NCBI GenBank assembly: GCA_018827685.1
Contig: JAHJXD010000040.1
Location: 1 to 21,685 of the forward strand
Direction of reading: 5' to 3'
Length of the DNA stretch: 21,685 nt
From: Patescibacteria group bacterium
GTDB taxonomy: Bacteria; Patescibacteriota; Patescibacteriia; Patescibacteriales; GWC2-42-12
The notes under the pieces are model-generated. The model saw only the letters and a list, made by a program, of their open reading frames with translations. It did no database searches and had not been told where the DNA came from. Within the stretch, counting starts at the first letter, position 1; each line of letters starts with the position of its first letter. Positions 1 to 7,336 of this stretch are shown here, piece by piece. A program made the translations under genes and the position numbers.

Positions 1-482
1 AAATTTAAATATTCTCTGAACGAAAGACCAGGCAAATTATATATAATTCCGCGTCTGGACAAATCATATTTACCTTTAATTAAATTCAAGCTTGAACTGC
101 CTGAAAAAATTATTTTTACATTTGGCAATGTGTCATAAATATTTTTCAATTCCTGATTCCAATTTTTATATCTGTGTATCTCATCTATACAAATAATTCT
201 GCCGCCGTGTTTGAGATAAAATTGCCGCGCTAAATTTAATAAATCGCCTTCTTTTAATAAAATATTGTCTGCCAAAAAATAAATAGCGCTTTCGTCTTTA
301 TAATATTTTTCTTTTAAATATTGCAAAATCAATGTTGTTTTTCCAACTCCTCTTGGGCCAACAATGCCTATCAATCTTTGCTTAAAATCAATTTTATCAA
401 GCAAAAATCTTTTAAAATGTAAACTTTGTTTTTGCAGTAAAATATATTGCGTTTCTTTGATATTTTGAATATTTTGATCCAT
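1..482 (-). CDS. AAA+ ATPase, DUF4143 family, N-terminal part (partial)
   Basis: The gene runs off the left edge of the window; about 160 N-terminal residues are present, starting at the ATG at 480-482. The translation begins MDQNIQNIKETQYILL. It has a Walker A motif GPRGVGKT near residues 43-50, a Walker B/DEAH-like stretch ICIDEIH near 98-104, and a sensor-like FSGSSS further on. It then reaches RRGIIYNLPGLSFREYLN, the typical 'PLSFREY' junction of archaeal-type/DUF4143 ATPases. These proteins usually carry a C-terminal nuclease-like domain, which would lie outside the window. The neighbour at 618-1931 is a full-length relative, so the two look like tandem paralogues. Function is not established for most of this family; roles in mobile-element or toxin-like systems have been suggested, and I infer nothing more specific. 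The ATG lies only 6 nt after a TATAAT box, so the mRNA may be leaderless. Confidence 0.85.
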   Translation of the reverse strand, partial: MDQNIQNIKETQYILLQKQSLHFKRFLLDKIDFKQRLIGIVGPRGVGKTTLILQYLKEKYYKDESAIYFLADNILLKEGDLLNLARQFYLKHGGRIICIDEIHRYKNWNQELKNIYDTLPNVKIIFSGSSSLNLIKGKYDLSRRGIIYNLPGLSFREYLN

Positions 483-488
483 GGTTTA

Positions 489-536
489 ATTATAGTGTAC
501 TATAAAAATTTGTCAAATAATTTATAGTGTACTATA
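489..536 (-). promoter_or_regulatory. Promoter with two identical inverted-repeat operators for the 1-482 ATPase
   Basis: On the minus strand there is a consensus -35 TTGACA (511-516), a 16-bp spacer and a consensus -10 TATAAT (489-494). The predicted start of transcription falls on or next to the A of the ATG at 482. A 14-bp imperfect palindrome, arms TATAGT/ACTATA with a 2-nt centre, occurs twice with identical sequence (491-504 and 523-536). One copy overlaps the -10 and the other lies just upstream of the -35. The centres are 32 bp apart, about three helical turns, as expected for a repressor bound cooperatively on one face. The operator role is inferred; no regulator is encoded nearby within the window. 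Confidence 0.7.
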
Positions 537-617
537 AAATTACTCCTAAAGTTTTATACCATTTCAATATCAACATTAAACATTTTTTTAATTAAATCAA
601 AATAACATAAATTAAAT

Positions 618-1931
618 TTATATTAACGCCAAGAATAAACTAACAGGCGTGATTAAAATTTTATCTTTTTCTTTGAAGTCAAAATCTGATTTAGAAAGCA
701 AAATATTATTTTTTAATGTTATCTTGCCAAAATCTTTAAAGCTTGTTTTAGCGCGCCATTTTACCTCAATGGCTGTTTTGTTTAATACAAAATCTATTTC
801 TTTTCCATCGCTTGTATAAAACACTTTTCCAAATTTGCGAATTAAATGCTCTGAAACAGTACCTTCAATTATTTTAGAAACTTCATCATCGGTTATTGGT
901 TGTTTTGTTAAAGTTTTTTTATAAACAGAAAAAAGAAAAGGATCGGTAAAATACACTTTTCTCATTTTTCTAAAACATTCTGTTTTTTTGGCAAAATCAA
1001 AAGGGAAAATATTTCTTAAAACAAAAAGATTTTCAAGAATTTCTAAATATTCTCTGATTGTGACATGCGAGCCTATTTCCATTTCTTTGGCTATTGAATT
1101 TAACGAGAATTTAGAGCTATAGTTTTTTAAAACAGAAATTAAAATTGATCTGGTAATTCGCTCCGACCTGTCAATTTTAGCAATATCTGAAACAAGCCAT
1201 TTCCAATAAATTTCATAAGTTTCCTCTTTAATCCCTTGTCCTTCAATTAATTCATAAATACTTCTCAAAAAACCGCCTGTTTGCATATAATCGGCAAATA
1301 AACTTGATATTTCTTTTGAAAAAAAGAAAGCTTGTTTTGTTTTTTCGTAAACTTCGCTGATTTCCAAAGAGTTTAATTTTATTTTATCAAGAATTTTTTT
1401 TAAATTCTCGCTGGCAAAAATTTTGCAAAATTCACTAAAAGACAGCGGCAAAAATTCCTTTATTTTTATATCCCGTCCCGGGAAAGTTTCTTTTTTTAAT
1501 GCGATTGTGGAAGAGCCGGAAATATAAAAAGTTTTTTGATTTTTTAATTCGGAATCTAAAATATATTTTATCGCTCTTTGCCAATCTTTAATAAAAGTGA
1601 TTTCATCAAAAAAGAAATATTTTTCACCTTTAATTAATGTGTCAGAAAACCTAACGATTTCAATAATCTCTTCAAAATTCTTAAACGGCTCGCACGAAAG
1701 ATAAAAAAACCTTTTAGAATCAACGCCTTTTGCAATTAATTCTTTGATAATTAATTTTAAATAAGTTGTTTTGCCAACCTGGCGAGGTCCTATAATTAAA
1801 AAATTACCTTTTTGAAATTCAGGTAAAAATTTATGCTTTTTAGATAAAGCTTCCTTAACTTTTTCATCGTCATTAATTTTTTCTTTATCTATCCACCAAG
1901 GATTTTGTTCTGTTAATTGGTTTATTTCCAT
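618..1931 (-). CDS. AAA+ ATPase with C-terminal DUF4143 / nuclease-like domain
   Basis: This 437-residue protein has the usual DUF4143-family layout. An N-terminal P-loop ATPase carries Walker A GPRQVGKT at 48-55, Walker B YFFFDEI at 105-111 and a sensor-type SGSS at 138-141. The hallmark FLPLSFSEF follows at 160-168. A helical winged-helix-like middle and a C-terminal domain complete it. The C-terminal domain has E378-I-D380 and I388-E-V-K391, which fit the D...ExK pattern of a PD-(D/E)XK nuclease fold. Length is normal and no frameshift is seen. It lies 135 bp upstream, in transcription order, of the truncated paralogue at 1-482. The family is common in archaea and in reduced bacterial genomes; its physiological role is mostly unknown. 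Nuclease activity is an inference from the residue pattern. Confidence 0.85.
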   Translation of the reverse strand: MEINQLTEQNPWWIDKEKINDDEKVKEALSKKHKFLPEFQKGNFLIIGPRQVGKTTYLKLIIKELIAKGVDSKRFFYLSCEPFKNFEEIIEIVRFSDTLIKGEKYFFFDEITFIKDWQRAIKYILDSELKNQKTFYISGSSTIALKKETFPGRDIKIKEFLPLSFSEFCKIFASENLKKILDKIKLNSLEISEVYEKTKQAFFFSKEISSLFADYMQTGGFLRSIYELIEGQGIKEETYEIYWKWLVSDIAKIDRSERITRSILISVLKNYSSKFSLNSIAKEMEIGSHVTIREYLEILENLFVLRNIFPFDFAKKTECFRKMRKVYFTDPFLFSVYKKTLTKQPITDDEVSKIIEGTVSEHLIRKFGKVFYTSDGKEIDFVLNKTAIEVKWRAKTSFKDFGKITLKNNILLSKSDFDFKEKDKILITPVSLFLALI

Positions 1932-1946
1932 ATATTTTTGATACCC

Positions 1947-1986
1947 ACTATCAAATATAGTAGCATTTTGGATATTAGAATGTCAA
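1947..1986 (-). promoter_or_regulatory. Putative promoter of the 618-1931 ATPase
   Basis: Minus-strand TTGACA (1981-1986), an 18-bp spacer and TACTAT (1957-1962), followed by 25 nt to the ATG at 1931. An inverted repeat with ACTAT/ATAGT arms (1947-1961) overlaps the -10. The neighbouring ATPase promoter also has its -10 embedded in ATAGT/ACTAT half-sites, but in the opposite arrangement. A shared regulator is therefore possible but weakly supported. Confidence 0.45.
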
Positions 1987-2038
1987 ATAATAAATCTAAG
2001 TTGATTCAAATTATTTATTTATTTTCTAAATAATTTCT

Positions 2039-2497
2039 TCAACCAATAAAATGGGTTTCTTCTTGTTTTAGGCGTGGAGCTGTAGATGAAGTTAACGAAT
2101 TTAAAACAAGGGTCGCGATAGCAAAAGCCGCTATAATAATTATCAGGCCGATAATAGCGCGCCGCAGAGTATCTGTAGCTTTGGTAACTTTTTCTTCATC
2201 GCCTGCGGCAGTCATCCAGTTAAACCCGGCATAAATAATTAAAACTAAAAAGATAATACCTAAAAGACCTAAAATTATTTTAATTATATTCGCGATTATT
2301 ACTCTAATGTCTGTTGGCGTGTTATTGCCATAGGCTTGGTTAACATCTTTAAACCCGCCCTGATTAACCGTATCCCACCAACTGTCGGCCATAACCTGAT
2401 TGACTGCTTTAAAATTAGTCATAACCGGAATTAAAACCAAAGTCATGGACAAAAATACTATCACCAAACTATACTTTAATTTTTTAGTCATAAACAT
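2039..2497 (-). CDS. T4SS pilin-like small membrane protein (solitary paralogue)
   Basis: The 152-residue protein has a signal peptide with a likely cut after VMA37, a first membrane helix at about 67-90, the family signature GFNWMTAAGDEEK at 91-103, and a second helix at about 114-133. This is the layout of VirB2/TrbC-like pilins of the type often labelled 'Mbov_0395 family pilin-like' in Patescibacteria. Six relatives lie together at 14497-17276; this copy stands alone, divergent from the flippase gene. Its central segment is nearly the same DNA as the pilin at 14497, while the second-helix segment matches the pilin at 16878, so it looks like a recombined mosaic. Either the ATG at 2495-2497 or the one two codons later (2489-2491) could be the start. 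The C-terminal tail after the second helix is short and polar. Conjugative or surface-filament roles are inferred from the family only. Confidence 0.8.
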   Translation of the reverse strand: MFMTKKLKYSLVIVFLSMTLVLIPVMTNFKAVNQVMADSWWDTVNQGGFKDVNQAYGNNTPTDIRVIIANIIKIILGLLGIIFLVLIIYAGFNWMTAAGDEEKVTKATDTLRRAIIGLIIIIAAFAIATLVLNSLTSSTAPRLKQEETHFIG

Positions 2498-2516
2498 ATT
2501 ATTTTGCTATAATTTA

Positions 2517-2562
2517 ATTATACGGGACTGTGACCCTATATATTTATTATACCTGATATAAT
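2517..2562. promoter_or_regulatory. Divergent promoter region between pilin-like gene and flippase
   Basis: Two TATAAT boxes face apart. The one at 2517-2522 on the minus strand serves the pilin-like gene and lies 19 nt from its ATG. The one at 2557-2562 on the plus strand serves the flippase and lies 16 nt from its ATG. Neither has a good -35 hexamer at the usual spacing. The dispersed motif GGGACTGTG (2524-2532, extended to GGGACTGTGACCC) lies between them. Confidence 0.5.
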
Positions 2563-2578
2563 CAATTCAAGCAAAAAC

Positions 2579-3994
2579 ATGAGCCTGAAATTATCATCTC
2601 AAGTTGCTTATAACACTATCATCCAAATAATCGGCAAAGTCATTGCTACCATTTTAGGGTTAGCGGCTATTGCTGTTATGGCTAGATATTTACGTGAAGT
2701 CGGTTTTGGCCAATATACCACCATTATTACTTTTTTATCATTTTTCGGCATAATCGCGGATTTTGGTTTAACTTTAGTTACTTCGCGAATGATTAGCCAG
2801 CCGGGTAATAATCAAACTGTTTTGTTAAATAATCTTTTTAGCCTGCGTTTAATTTCTGCTGTGTTTGTTCTAGGCTTAGCGCCGTTCGTGATTTTATTTT
2901 TTCCTTATGAACCAATTATTAAATTAGGCGTGGCTGTAGCCGTGCTGTCCTTTTTTTTCATGGCCTTAAACCAAATTTTAGTGGGTTTTTTTCAAAAAAA
3001 TTTAACCATGACCGTGGTGGCAATAGCTGAAGTGGTTAGCCGGGCAATTTTATTTGGCGGCATAATTATAACCGCCTATTTAAATTTAGGACTATTAAGC
3101 ATTATGGCGACAACGGTCGTCTCCAGTCTAGTTAGCTTTATTATGCATTATTGGTTTTCTCGCCGTTTTATTAAAATCCGTTGGCAAATTAACCTGGCCG
3201 TCTGGCTAGAAATTATTAAAAAATCATGGCCGCTCGGGCTAACTATTTTTTTTAATTTAATTTATTTAAGGGCTGATATTTTTATTTTATCATTATTAAA
3301 AAATCAAGGCGAAGTTGGTATTTATGGCGCCACCTACAAAGTAATTGATGTTTTAACTACCCTGCCTTTTATGTTCGCCGGCTTGATTTTACCGATATTA
3401 ACCTCTGAATGGACTAACCAAAACTTTTTAAAATTTAATCGAGTTTTGCAAAAGTCGTTTAACGTTATGATTATATTAGCCATTCCCCTAATTATTGGCA
3501 CCCAATTTATAGCCGAACCGCTTATGTTGTTTATAGTCGGAGAAAAATTCATCCAATCCGGTTATATTTTAAAAATATTAATTTTAGCCATCGGCTTTAT
3601 TTTTATCGGCTGCCTGTTTTCTCATGCGGTTATCGCTTTGGATAAACAGAAAAATATTATTGGCGCTTATGTTTTTACCGCCTTAACATCGCTCGCAGGC
3701 TACTTAATTTTTATCCCCGGCTTTTCATATTATGGCGCCGCATGGGTAACTGTTTACAGTGAATTTGCCATCGCTTTATTTTCCATCTATATTGTAATTA
3801 AATACAGCCGATTCAGGCCGGATCTGACAGTTATTTTTAAGTCAATAGCCGCCTCGCTAATAATGGCGTTGAGCATTTATTTATTAATCGGTCGGCTTAA
3901 TCTTGTTTTAGTAATTTTATTAGCTGGCATGATTTATTTAATTTGTTTATATTTATTCAAAGGCGTGGTTAAAGAAAATTTAAAAATCTGGTAA
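2579..3994 (+). CDS. Polysaccharide/lipid-linked oligosaccharide flippase (Wzx/MATE-like, MOP superfamily)
   Basis: A 471-residue polytopic membrane protein with about 12-14 hydrophobic segments spread along its length, matching the polysaccharide biosynthesis protein family of the MOP exporters. The N-terminus (SSQVAYNTIIQIIGKV) and the following 'ARYLREVGFGQYTTI' are typical: these proteins start with a helix and a conserved GxG/Y region. The expected role is to flip undecaprenyl-linked oligosaccharide, or a similar lipid-linked intermediate, across the cytoplasmic membrane. The next gene is a GT4 glycosyltransferase, which supports an envelope-polysaccharide function. No Shine-Dalgarno sequence precedes the ATG. 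The substrate cannot be read from the sequence, and a MurJ-like peptidoglycan role is a weaker alternative. Confidence 0.85.
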   Translation: MSLKLSSQVAYNTIIQIIGKVIATILGLAAIAVMARYLREVGFGQYTTIITFLSFFGIIADFGLTLVTSRMISQPGNNQTVLLNNLFSLRLISAVFVLGLAPFVILFFPYEPIIKLGVAVAVLSFFFMALNQILVGFFQKNLTMTVVAIAEVVSRAILFGGIIITAYLNLGLLSIMATTVVSSLVSFIMHYWFSRRFIKIRWQINLAVWLEIIKKSWPLGLTIFFNLIYLRADIFILSLLKNQGEVGIYGATYKVIDVLTTLPFMFAGLILPILTSEWTNQNFLKFNRVLQKSFNVMIILAIPLIIGTQFIAEPLMLFIVGEKFIQSGYILKILILAIGFIFIGCLFSHAVIALDKQKNIIGAYVFTALTSLAGYLIFIPGFSYYGAAWVTVYSEFAIALFSIYIVIKYSRFRPDLTVIFKSIAASLIMALSIYLLIGRLNLVLVILLAGMIYLICLYLFKGVVKENLKIW

Positions 3995-4025
3995 ACCCCG
4001 TTAGATAATTTATCTACACGGGGTA
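3994..4025 (+). terminator. Strong hairpin after flippase gene
   Basis: Immediately after the stop codon lies a 28-nt hairpin (3996-4023): CCCCGT pairs with ACGGGG, then TAGATA pairs with TATCTA, with one bulged C and a 3-nt loop. The downstream sequence is TAAATTGATC, so the U-tract is poor. It may act as a weak terminator or a 3'-end stabiliser rather than a full intrinsic terminator. Confidence 0.5.
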
Positions 4026-4035
4026 AATTGATCTG

Positions 4036-4067
4036 TCGCTTTCCTCGCGTCAAGCGCGGAATTGCGA
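4036..4067. repeat. REP/MITE-like imperfect palindrome
   Basis: A GC-rich imperfect palindrome (TCGC...TTCC...CGC / GCG...GGAA...GCGA) sits alone in an AT-rich intergenic region between the flippase and glycosyltransferase genes. Its composition differs from its surroundings. On the minus strand it reads GTCATCGCAATTCCGCGC..., which resembles the 'GTCATTGCGAG...' palindromic units scattered in many bacterial genomes. No second copy is seen in this window, so the repeat status is inferred from shape and resemblance. Confidence 0.4.
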
Positions 4068-4080
4068 TGACAAATTATTT

Positions 4081-5124
4081 ATGCCTAAAATTCTTGTTAT
4101 AAATTCTTCGCAGGGAAAAAACCGCCTGCTTATGAACGCTTTTAAAGAATTGGAACAAAAAGATTTTTCCTTTGATTTATTGTCCGCGAAAAATCCATGG
4201 CTGGGTCAATTTAAATTTTTGTTTTTACTAATTAATTTTAGGCTGAAACAAAAAGTTGATTTAGTCGTCTGCGTTAATTTTAATGAAAAAATTGTTATTA
4301 CTCCTGCCGCGCGCCTGCTTGGCCTTAAAGTTGTTTGGCTTGAGAATCCGGAATTAGACTGCCGAGGATTTAACAAATTTTTGTTAGCGCTATATAAATT
4401 AAATTACCGGCTGGCTAAAACCGTTGTTTTTAATAACTATTCTAAATTAAAATTAAAAAATATCGGTTGCGCTGAAAATAAAATAAACCTTATACCTCCC
4501 GGCGCTAAACTTATGGCCTACCAAGAAAATATTTTTAATAAATTGGCCATCGCCGGCCGGGCTAATTTTCACCGCTCATATTTTACCATCGGCGCCATCA
4601 CCGCTTTAAACCAAAAACAAAAAATTGAAACAATTTTCCAGGCCATAAAAATCAGCCTGCCGGTAATCCCCAATATCCAACTGATTATCATAGGCGAAGG
4701 CGAAGAAAGAAAAAATCTCGCTTGGCTGGCTAAAAAAATGGAAATCGATAATTTAATTTGGCTGGTCGGCGAACAGGAACAATTAAAAAAATGGCTTGGC
4801 AGCTTTGATGTTTTTCTATCTTTGGGAGAAAATTTATCACTTGATGATTATGGCGCTATTTTAGAAGCCATGGCCGCAGGTCTGCCGGTTTTAGCGCCAA
4901 GGAATATGGGCTTAGAAGATTTAATTATAGAAAATAGTACAGGATTATTAATTGAATCTGATAATAGTGAAATGCTATCGCGGCAAATTATTAAACTGCA
5001 TCAAAATAAGCGCTTGCGCCTGTATTTAGGTAAAAATGGCCAAGAGCGGGTTAGCCGATTATTTACCATGGAAATAATGGTTGAAAAATTAGCGCAAATA
5101 TTTTCTTTGTCATTGCAAGCGTAA
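4081..5124 (+). CDS. Glycosyltransferase family 4 (GT-B fold)
   Basis: A 347-residue GT-B enzyme. The N-terminal Rossmann half begins MPKILVINSS. The C-terminal half contains IIIGEGEERKNLAWLA (residues 202-217), a 'VGEQEQLKKWLGSFDVFLSLG' region (229-249) and the donor-binding LEAMAAGLPVLAP at 261-273. E262 is the second Glu of the family E-x7-E motif; the first Glu position appears to be Leu or Asp, which is somewhat unusual. It should move a sugar from a nucleotide-sugar to a lipid-linked or other acceptor at the cytoplasmic face of the membrane. It follows the flippase and precedes the pseudouridine synthase by 13 nt, so it is probably co-transcribed with the latter. Donor and acceptor are unknown. 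Confidence 0.85.
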   Translation: MPKILVINSSQGKNRLLMNAFKELEQKDFSFDLLSAKNPWLGQFKFLFLLINFRLKQKVDLVVCVNFNEKIVITPAARLLGLKVVWLENPELDCRGFNKFLLALYKLNYRLAKTVVFNNYSKLKLKNIGCAENKINLIPPGAKLMAYQENIFNKLAIAGRANFHRSYFTIGAITALNQKQKIETIFQAIKISLPVIPNIQLIIIGEGEERKNLAWLAKKMEIDNLIWLVGEQEQLKKWLGSFDVFLSLGENLSLDDYGAILEAMAAGLPVLAPRNMGLEDLIIENSTGLLIESDNSEMLSRQIIKLHQNKRLRLYLGKNGQERVSRLFTMEIMVEKLAQIFSLSLQA

Positions 5125-5137
5125 CACATCTCAAACT

Positions 5138-6127
5138 ATGATTATAAAAATAACAGAACAATCTGCCGGAGTTAGACTGGACAAATTTTTAGCCAACTCT
5201 AATCTTTTGAAACTTTCGCGCAATCAAATTCAAAAATTAATTGAGCAAGGCTTAATTAACATAAATAACTTAACAGTTTCGTCGCATTATTTTCTTAAAC
5301 CAGGCGACATTATTAATGTGGCTAAAAATTTGTCCTCAAACAAAAAATTAATTGATAAAAAAAAGTTTACCCGGTTAGACAATAAACATCTAGCCGGGTT
5401 TGTAAGCGCGCCATGCCATAAAATAAAAATTATTCATGAGACCGACGAATTTTTAGTAATAAATAAACCGGCTGGACTGGCTATTCATGGATCAGCTAAT
5501 TATACTTTGGCTGATTGGTTGATGGAAAAATATCCCGGAATAATACAAGTGGGCGAAGATTCTGAGCGACCAGGCATAGTCCATCGGCTTGATAAAGACG
5601 TTAGCGGTCTTATGGTAATAGCAAAAACCCAAACCACTTTTAATAATCTAAAAAAACAATTTCAAAACCGAACCGTAAAAAAACAATACACCGCCTTGGT
5701 GCATGGAAAAATTAAAAAAGACAGCGCTACTATTAACTTTCCGATTAAACGCGCCAGAAAAGGTTACAAAATGGCGGCCATGCCGGCAACGACCAGGGGA
5801 GAACCGACCCAAGCCGGACGAATGGCGGAAACCGAATTTCAAATCAAACAAAGGCTAATAAACTACACCTTATTAAAAATAAAAATTAAAACCGGCCGCA
5901 CTCATCAAATAAGGGTACATTTAACCGCTTATGACCACCCAATTGTAGGTGACAATATTTACAGTACTGTTAAAACCAGAATGCAAAATAAAAAATTAGG
6001 CTTAAGCCGGATTTTTTTAATCGCCGACCGGCTATCTTTTATTGATTTAAAAAACAAACGGCAGAATTATAAAATAAACCTGCCCGAAGAATTAAAAAAT
6101 ATATTAAAAAATAGACTTGTTGCGTAA
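5138..6127 (+). CDS. RluA-family 23S rRNA pseudouridine synthase (RluC/RluD type)
   Basis: A 329-residue protein with an N-terminal S4 RNA-binding domain (about 9-60; VRLDKFLANSNLLKLSRNQI) and a catalytic RluA domain. The domain has the active-site motif HRLDKDVSGLMVIAKT at 149-164, where D152 is the expected nucleophile, and the conserved GRTHQIRVHL at 253-262. It isomerises specific uridines to pseudouridine, most likely in 23S rRNA; RluC and RluD cannot be separated here. An insert of about 40 residues rich in Lys links the S4 and catalytic domains. The ATG follows the glycosyltransferase stop by 13 nt. The last codons and the 3' flank share a 21-nt sequence with the region upstream of tsaE (11770-11790). 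Confidence 0.9.
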   Translation: MIIKITEQSAGVRLDKFLANSNLLKLSRNQIQKLIEQGLININNLTVSSHYFLKPGDIINVAKNLSSNKKLIDKKKFTRLDNKHLAGFVSAPCHKIKIIHETDEFLVINKPAGLAIHGSANYTLADWLMEKYPGIIQVGEDSERPGIVHRLDKDVSGLMVIAKTQTTFNNLKKQFQNRTVKKQYTALVHGKIKKDSATINFPIKRARKGYKMAAMPATTRGEPTQAGRMAETEFQIKQRLINYTLLKIKIKTGRTHQIRVHLTAYDHPIVGDNIYSTVKTRMQNKKLGLSRIFLIADRLSFIDLKNKRQNYKINLPEELKNILKNRLVA

Positions 6128-6142
6128 TTAATTTCATAACAA
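6122..6142 (+). repeat. 21-bp direct repeat, copy 1
   Basis: The sequence starting GCGTAATTAATTTCATAAC spans the stop codon of the pseudouridine synthase gene and is repeated exactly at 11770-11790, 5.6 kb away. A variant of the dispersed GGGACTGT motif adjoins both copies: directly after this one, and directly before the other as GGAACTGT. The pair may be remnants of one small mobile or recombining element. Confidence 0.6.
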
Positions 6143-6164
6143 GGGACTGTGATTAAATAAAATT

Positions 6165-6737
6165 ATGGTTATAACAATCAACGGGACTCCAGGCTCTGGA
6201 AAATCAACCGTGGCTAAAAAATTGGCCAAAAAATTAAACTGGCCAAAATTTTATGGCGGCAACATAAGAAGAATGCGAGCCAAATCTATGGGTTTAACTT
6301 TGGCTGAATATAATAAACTAGGCGAACAAGATGCCCGCACAGATTTTGAAGTTGATAATTATTTAAAACAAGCTGCTAAAAAACACCGTAATTGCGTAAT
6401 TGAAAGTCGAACCGCCTGGCATTTAATACCAGACTCAATTAAAATTTATATTGATGTTGATGAAAAAATCGGCGCCCAAAGAGTTTTCGCAGAGCTGAAA
6501 AAACACAACAAAAGAAATGAAGACAAAAATTTACATTCTGTCAAAGAAGTATTAAAAAGTCATAAACAAAGAAAATTAAGCGATTATAAACGTTATAAAA
6601 AATATTATCATTTCAATCTTTATAATAAAAATAATTACGACTTTATATTAGACACAACTGATTTAAACAAAAAACAAGTTTTTGACCAAGTTTATAACTA
6701 TCTTAAAAATCGGCTGCCACGTGTCCGTGTCAATTGA
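6165..6737 (+). CDS. cmk: (d)CMP kinase, archaeal type
   Basis: A 190-residue P-loop nucleoside monophosphate kinase. Walker A is GTPGSGKST at 7-15. The motif YGGNIRRMRAKSMGLTLAEY (30-49) and VIESRTAWH (78-86) match the short archaeal-type cytidylate kinase family, not the longer bacterial Cmk. It should phosphorylate CMP/dCMP with ATP. The lid region 'KKHNKRNEDKNLHSVKEVLKSH' is rich in Lys/His. Archaeal-type Cmk is frequent in Patescibacteria, so this is consistent with the proposed lineage. The gene lies 37 nt after the pseudouridine synthase with a GGGACTGTG motif in the gap, and probably belongs to the same transcript. A less likely alternative is an adenylate-kinase-like enzyme. Confidence 0.8.
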   Translation: MVITINGTPGSGKSTVAKKLAKKLNWPKFYGGNIRRMRAKSMGLTLAEYNKLGEQDARTDFEVDNYLKQAAKKHRNCVIESRTAWHLIPDSIKIYIDVDEKIGAQRVFAELKKHNKRNEDKNLHSVKEVLKSHKQRKLSDYKRYKKYYHFNLYNKNNYDFILDTTDLNKKQVFDQVYNYLKNRLPRVRVN

Positions 6738-6762
6738 CAAAGCCGGTTAACTATTATAGCAT
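6734..6762 (+). promoter_or_regulatory. Putative promoter for rplS and tRNA-Leu
   Basis: A consensus TTGACA (6734-6739) overlaps the stop codon of the CMP kinase gene and is followed 17 bp later by TAGCAT (6757-6762), a 4/6 match to the -10. A perfect TATAAT (6784-6789) also occurs but ends only 3 nt before the annotated rplS ATG, too close unless translation starts at the ATG at 6811. Confidence 0.4.
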
Positions 6763-6792
6763 AATAAAATCATTAAATATTATTATAATCAT

Positions 6793-7137
6793 ATGGCGAA
6801 AGAAGTAATTATGACAAAAATAAATCCTGAAGATTTAAAGCCTGGCATGACTGTAAGAGTCTACCAAAAAATTACAGAGCTTAACTCCAAAGGGGAAGAA
6901 AAAAAAAGAGTGCAGTATTATGAAGGTATAATTATAGCCAAAAAACATGGTAAAGAGGCTGGCGGAACCATTACGGTCAGAAAAATATCCAACGGTATTG
7001 GCGTGGAAAAAATATTTCCTTTAAACCTCCCGACTATTACCAAAATTGAAATAAAAAAACAGAACAAAGTAAGGCGCGCTAAATTATATTTTTTGCGCAA
7101 TTATAATAAAAAAATGAAAGAGGTAAAAATTTCCTAA
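6793..7137 (+). CDS. rplS: Ribosomal protein L19
   Basis: The 114-residue protein matches bL19: LKPGMTVRVYQKITE (16-30), KRVQYYEGIIIAKKHG (38-53), ITVRKISNGIGVEKIFPLNLPTI (60-82) and the C-terminal KVRRAKLYFLRNYN (92-105). L19 sits at the 30S-50S interface of the large subunit. The start could be the ATG at 6793 or the one at 6811 (TMTKINPEDL region); the first is used here because no strong ribosome site separates them. The stop is only 12 nt before the tRNA-Leu gene, and the motif GGGACTGTG fills that gap, so L19 and the tRNA are probably on one transcript. Confidence 0.93.
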   Translation: MAKEVIMTKINPEDLKPGMTVRVYQKITELNSKGEEKKRVQYYEGIIIAKKHGKEAGGTITVRKISNGIGVEKIFPLNLPTITKIEIKKQNKVRRAKLYFLRNYNKKMKEVKIS

Positions 7138-7149
7138 ACAGGGACTGTG

Positions 7150-7236
7150 GCCGAGGTGGCGAAACTGGTACACGCACTACTTTGAGGTGGTAGCGGGGGC
7201 AACCCCTTGCAGGTTCAAGTCCTGTCCTCGGCACCA
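7150..7236 (+). tRNA. tRNA-Leu (anticodon GAG)
   Basis: A full class II tRNA. The acceptor stem GCCGAGG (7150-7156) pairs with CCTCGGC (7226-7232), followed by discriminator A and an encoded CCA (7234-7236). The D arm is closed by GCG/CGC. The anticodon stem CTACT/GGTAG encloses a 7-nt loop with GAG at 7184-7186. There is a long variable arm with GGGG/CCCC, and a T arm GCAGG-TTCAAGT-CCTGT. It reads CUC/CUU leucine codons. It lies 100 bp upstream of the cyclodipeptide synthase gene on the same strand. Charged Leu-tRNA would be a plausible CDPS substrate, but the proximity could also reflect use of tRNA genes as integration sites. Confidence 0.97.
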
Positions 7237-7250
7237 TCAAGGAACTCATT

Positions 7251-7281
7251 GGTTTTTTGGAAGCCAAGATGCCAAAGAACC
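7251..7281 (+). other. Hairpin between tRNA-Leu and CDPS gene
   Basis: GGTTTTTTGG (7251-7260) pairs with CCAAAGAACC (7272-7281) over 10 bp with one U-G pair and an 11-nt loop. No U-tract follows, so it is not a clear terminator. It could mark the 3' processing end of the tRNA transcript, or regulate read-through into the CDPS gene, which has no visible promoter of its own. Confidence 0.4.
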
Positions 7282-7336
7282 TATTAAAAACATCGGCTCG
7301 AACCATATTTTTGGAAAAGAAAAATTTTTAATCGTT

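Noticed and set aside
618..2497. Alternative UGA=Gly code
   Set aside because: Several genes end naturally at TGA, for example the CMP kinase at 6735-6737, and no gene needs in-frame TGA read-through.
7187..7336. Upstream in-frame ATG that would extend the CDPS by 50 residues
   Set aside because: The extension starts inside the tRNA-Leu gene and translates tRNA sequence; the shorter form matches CDPS length.
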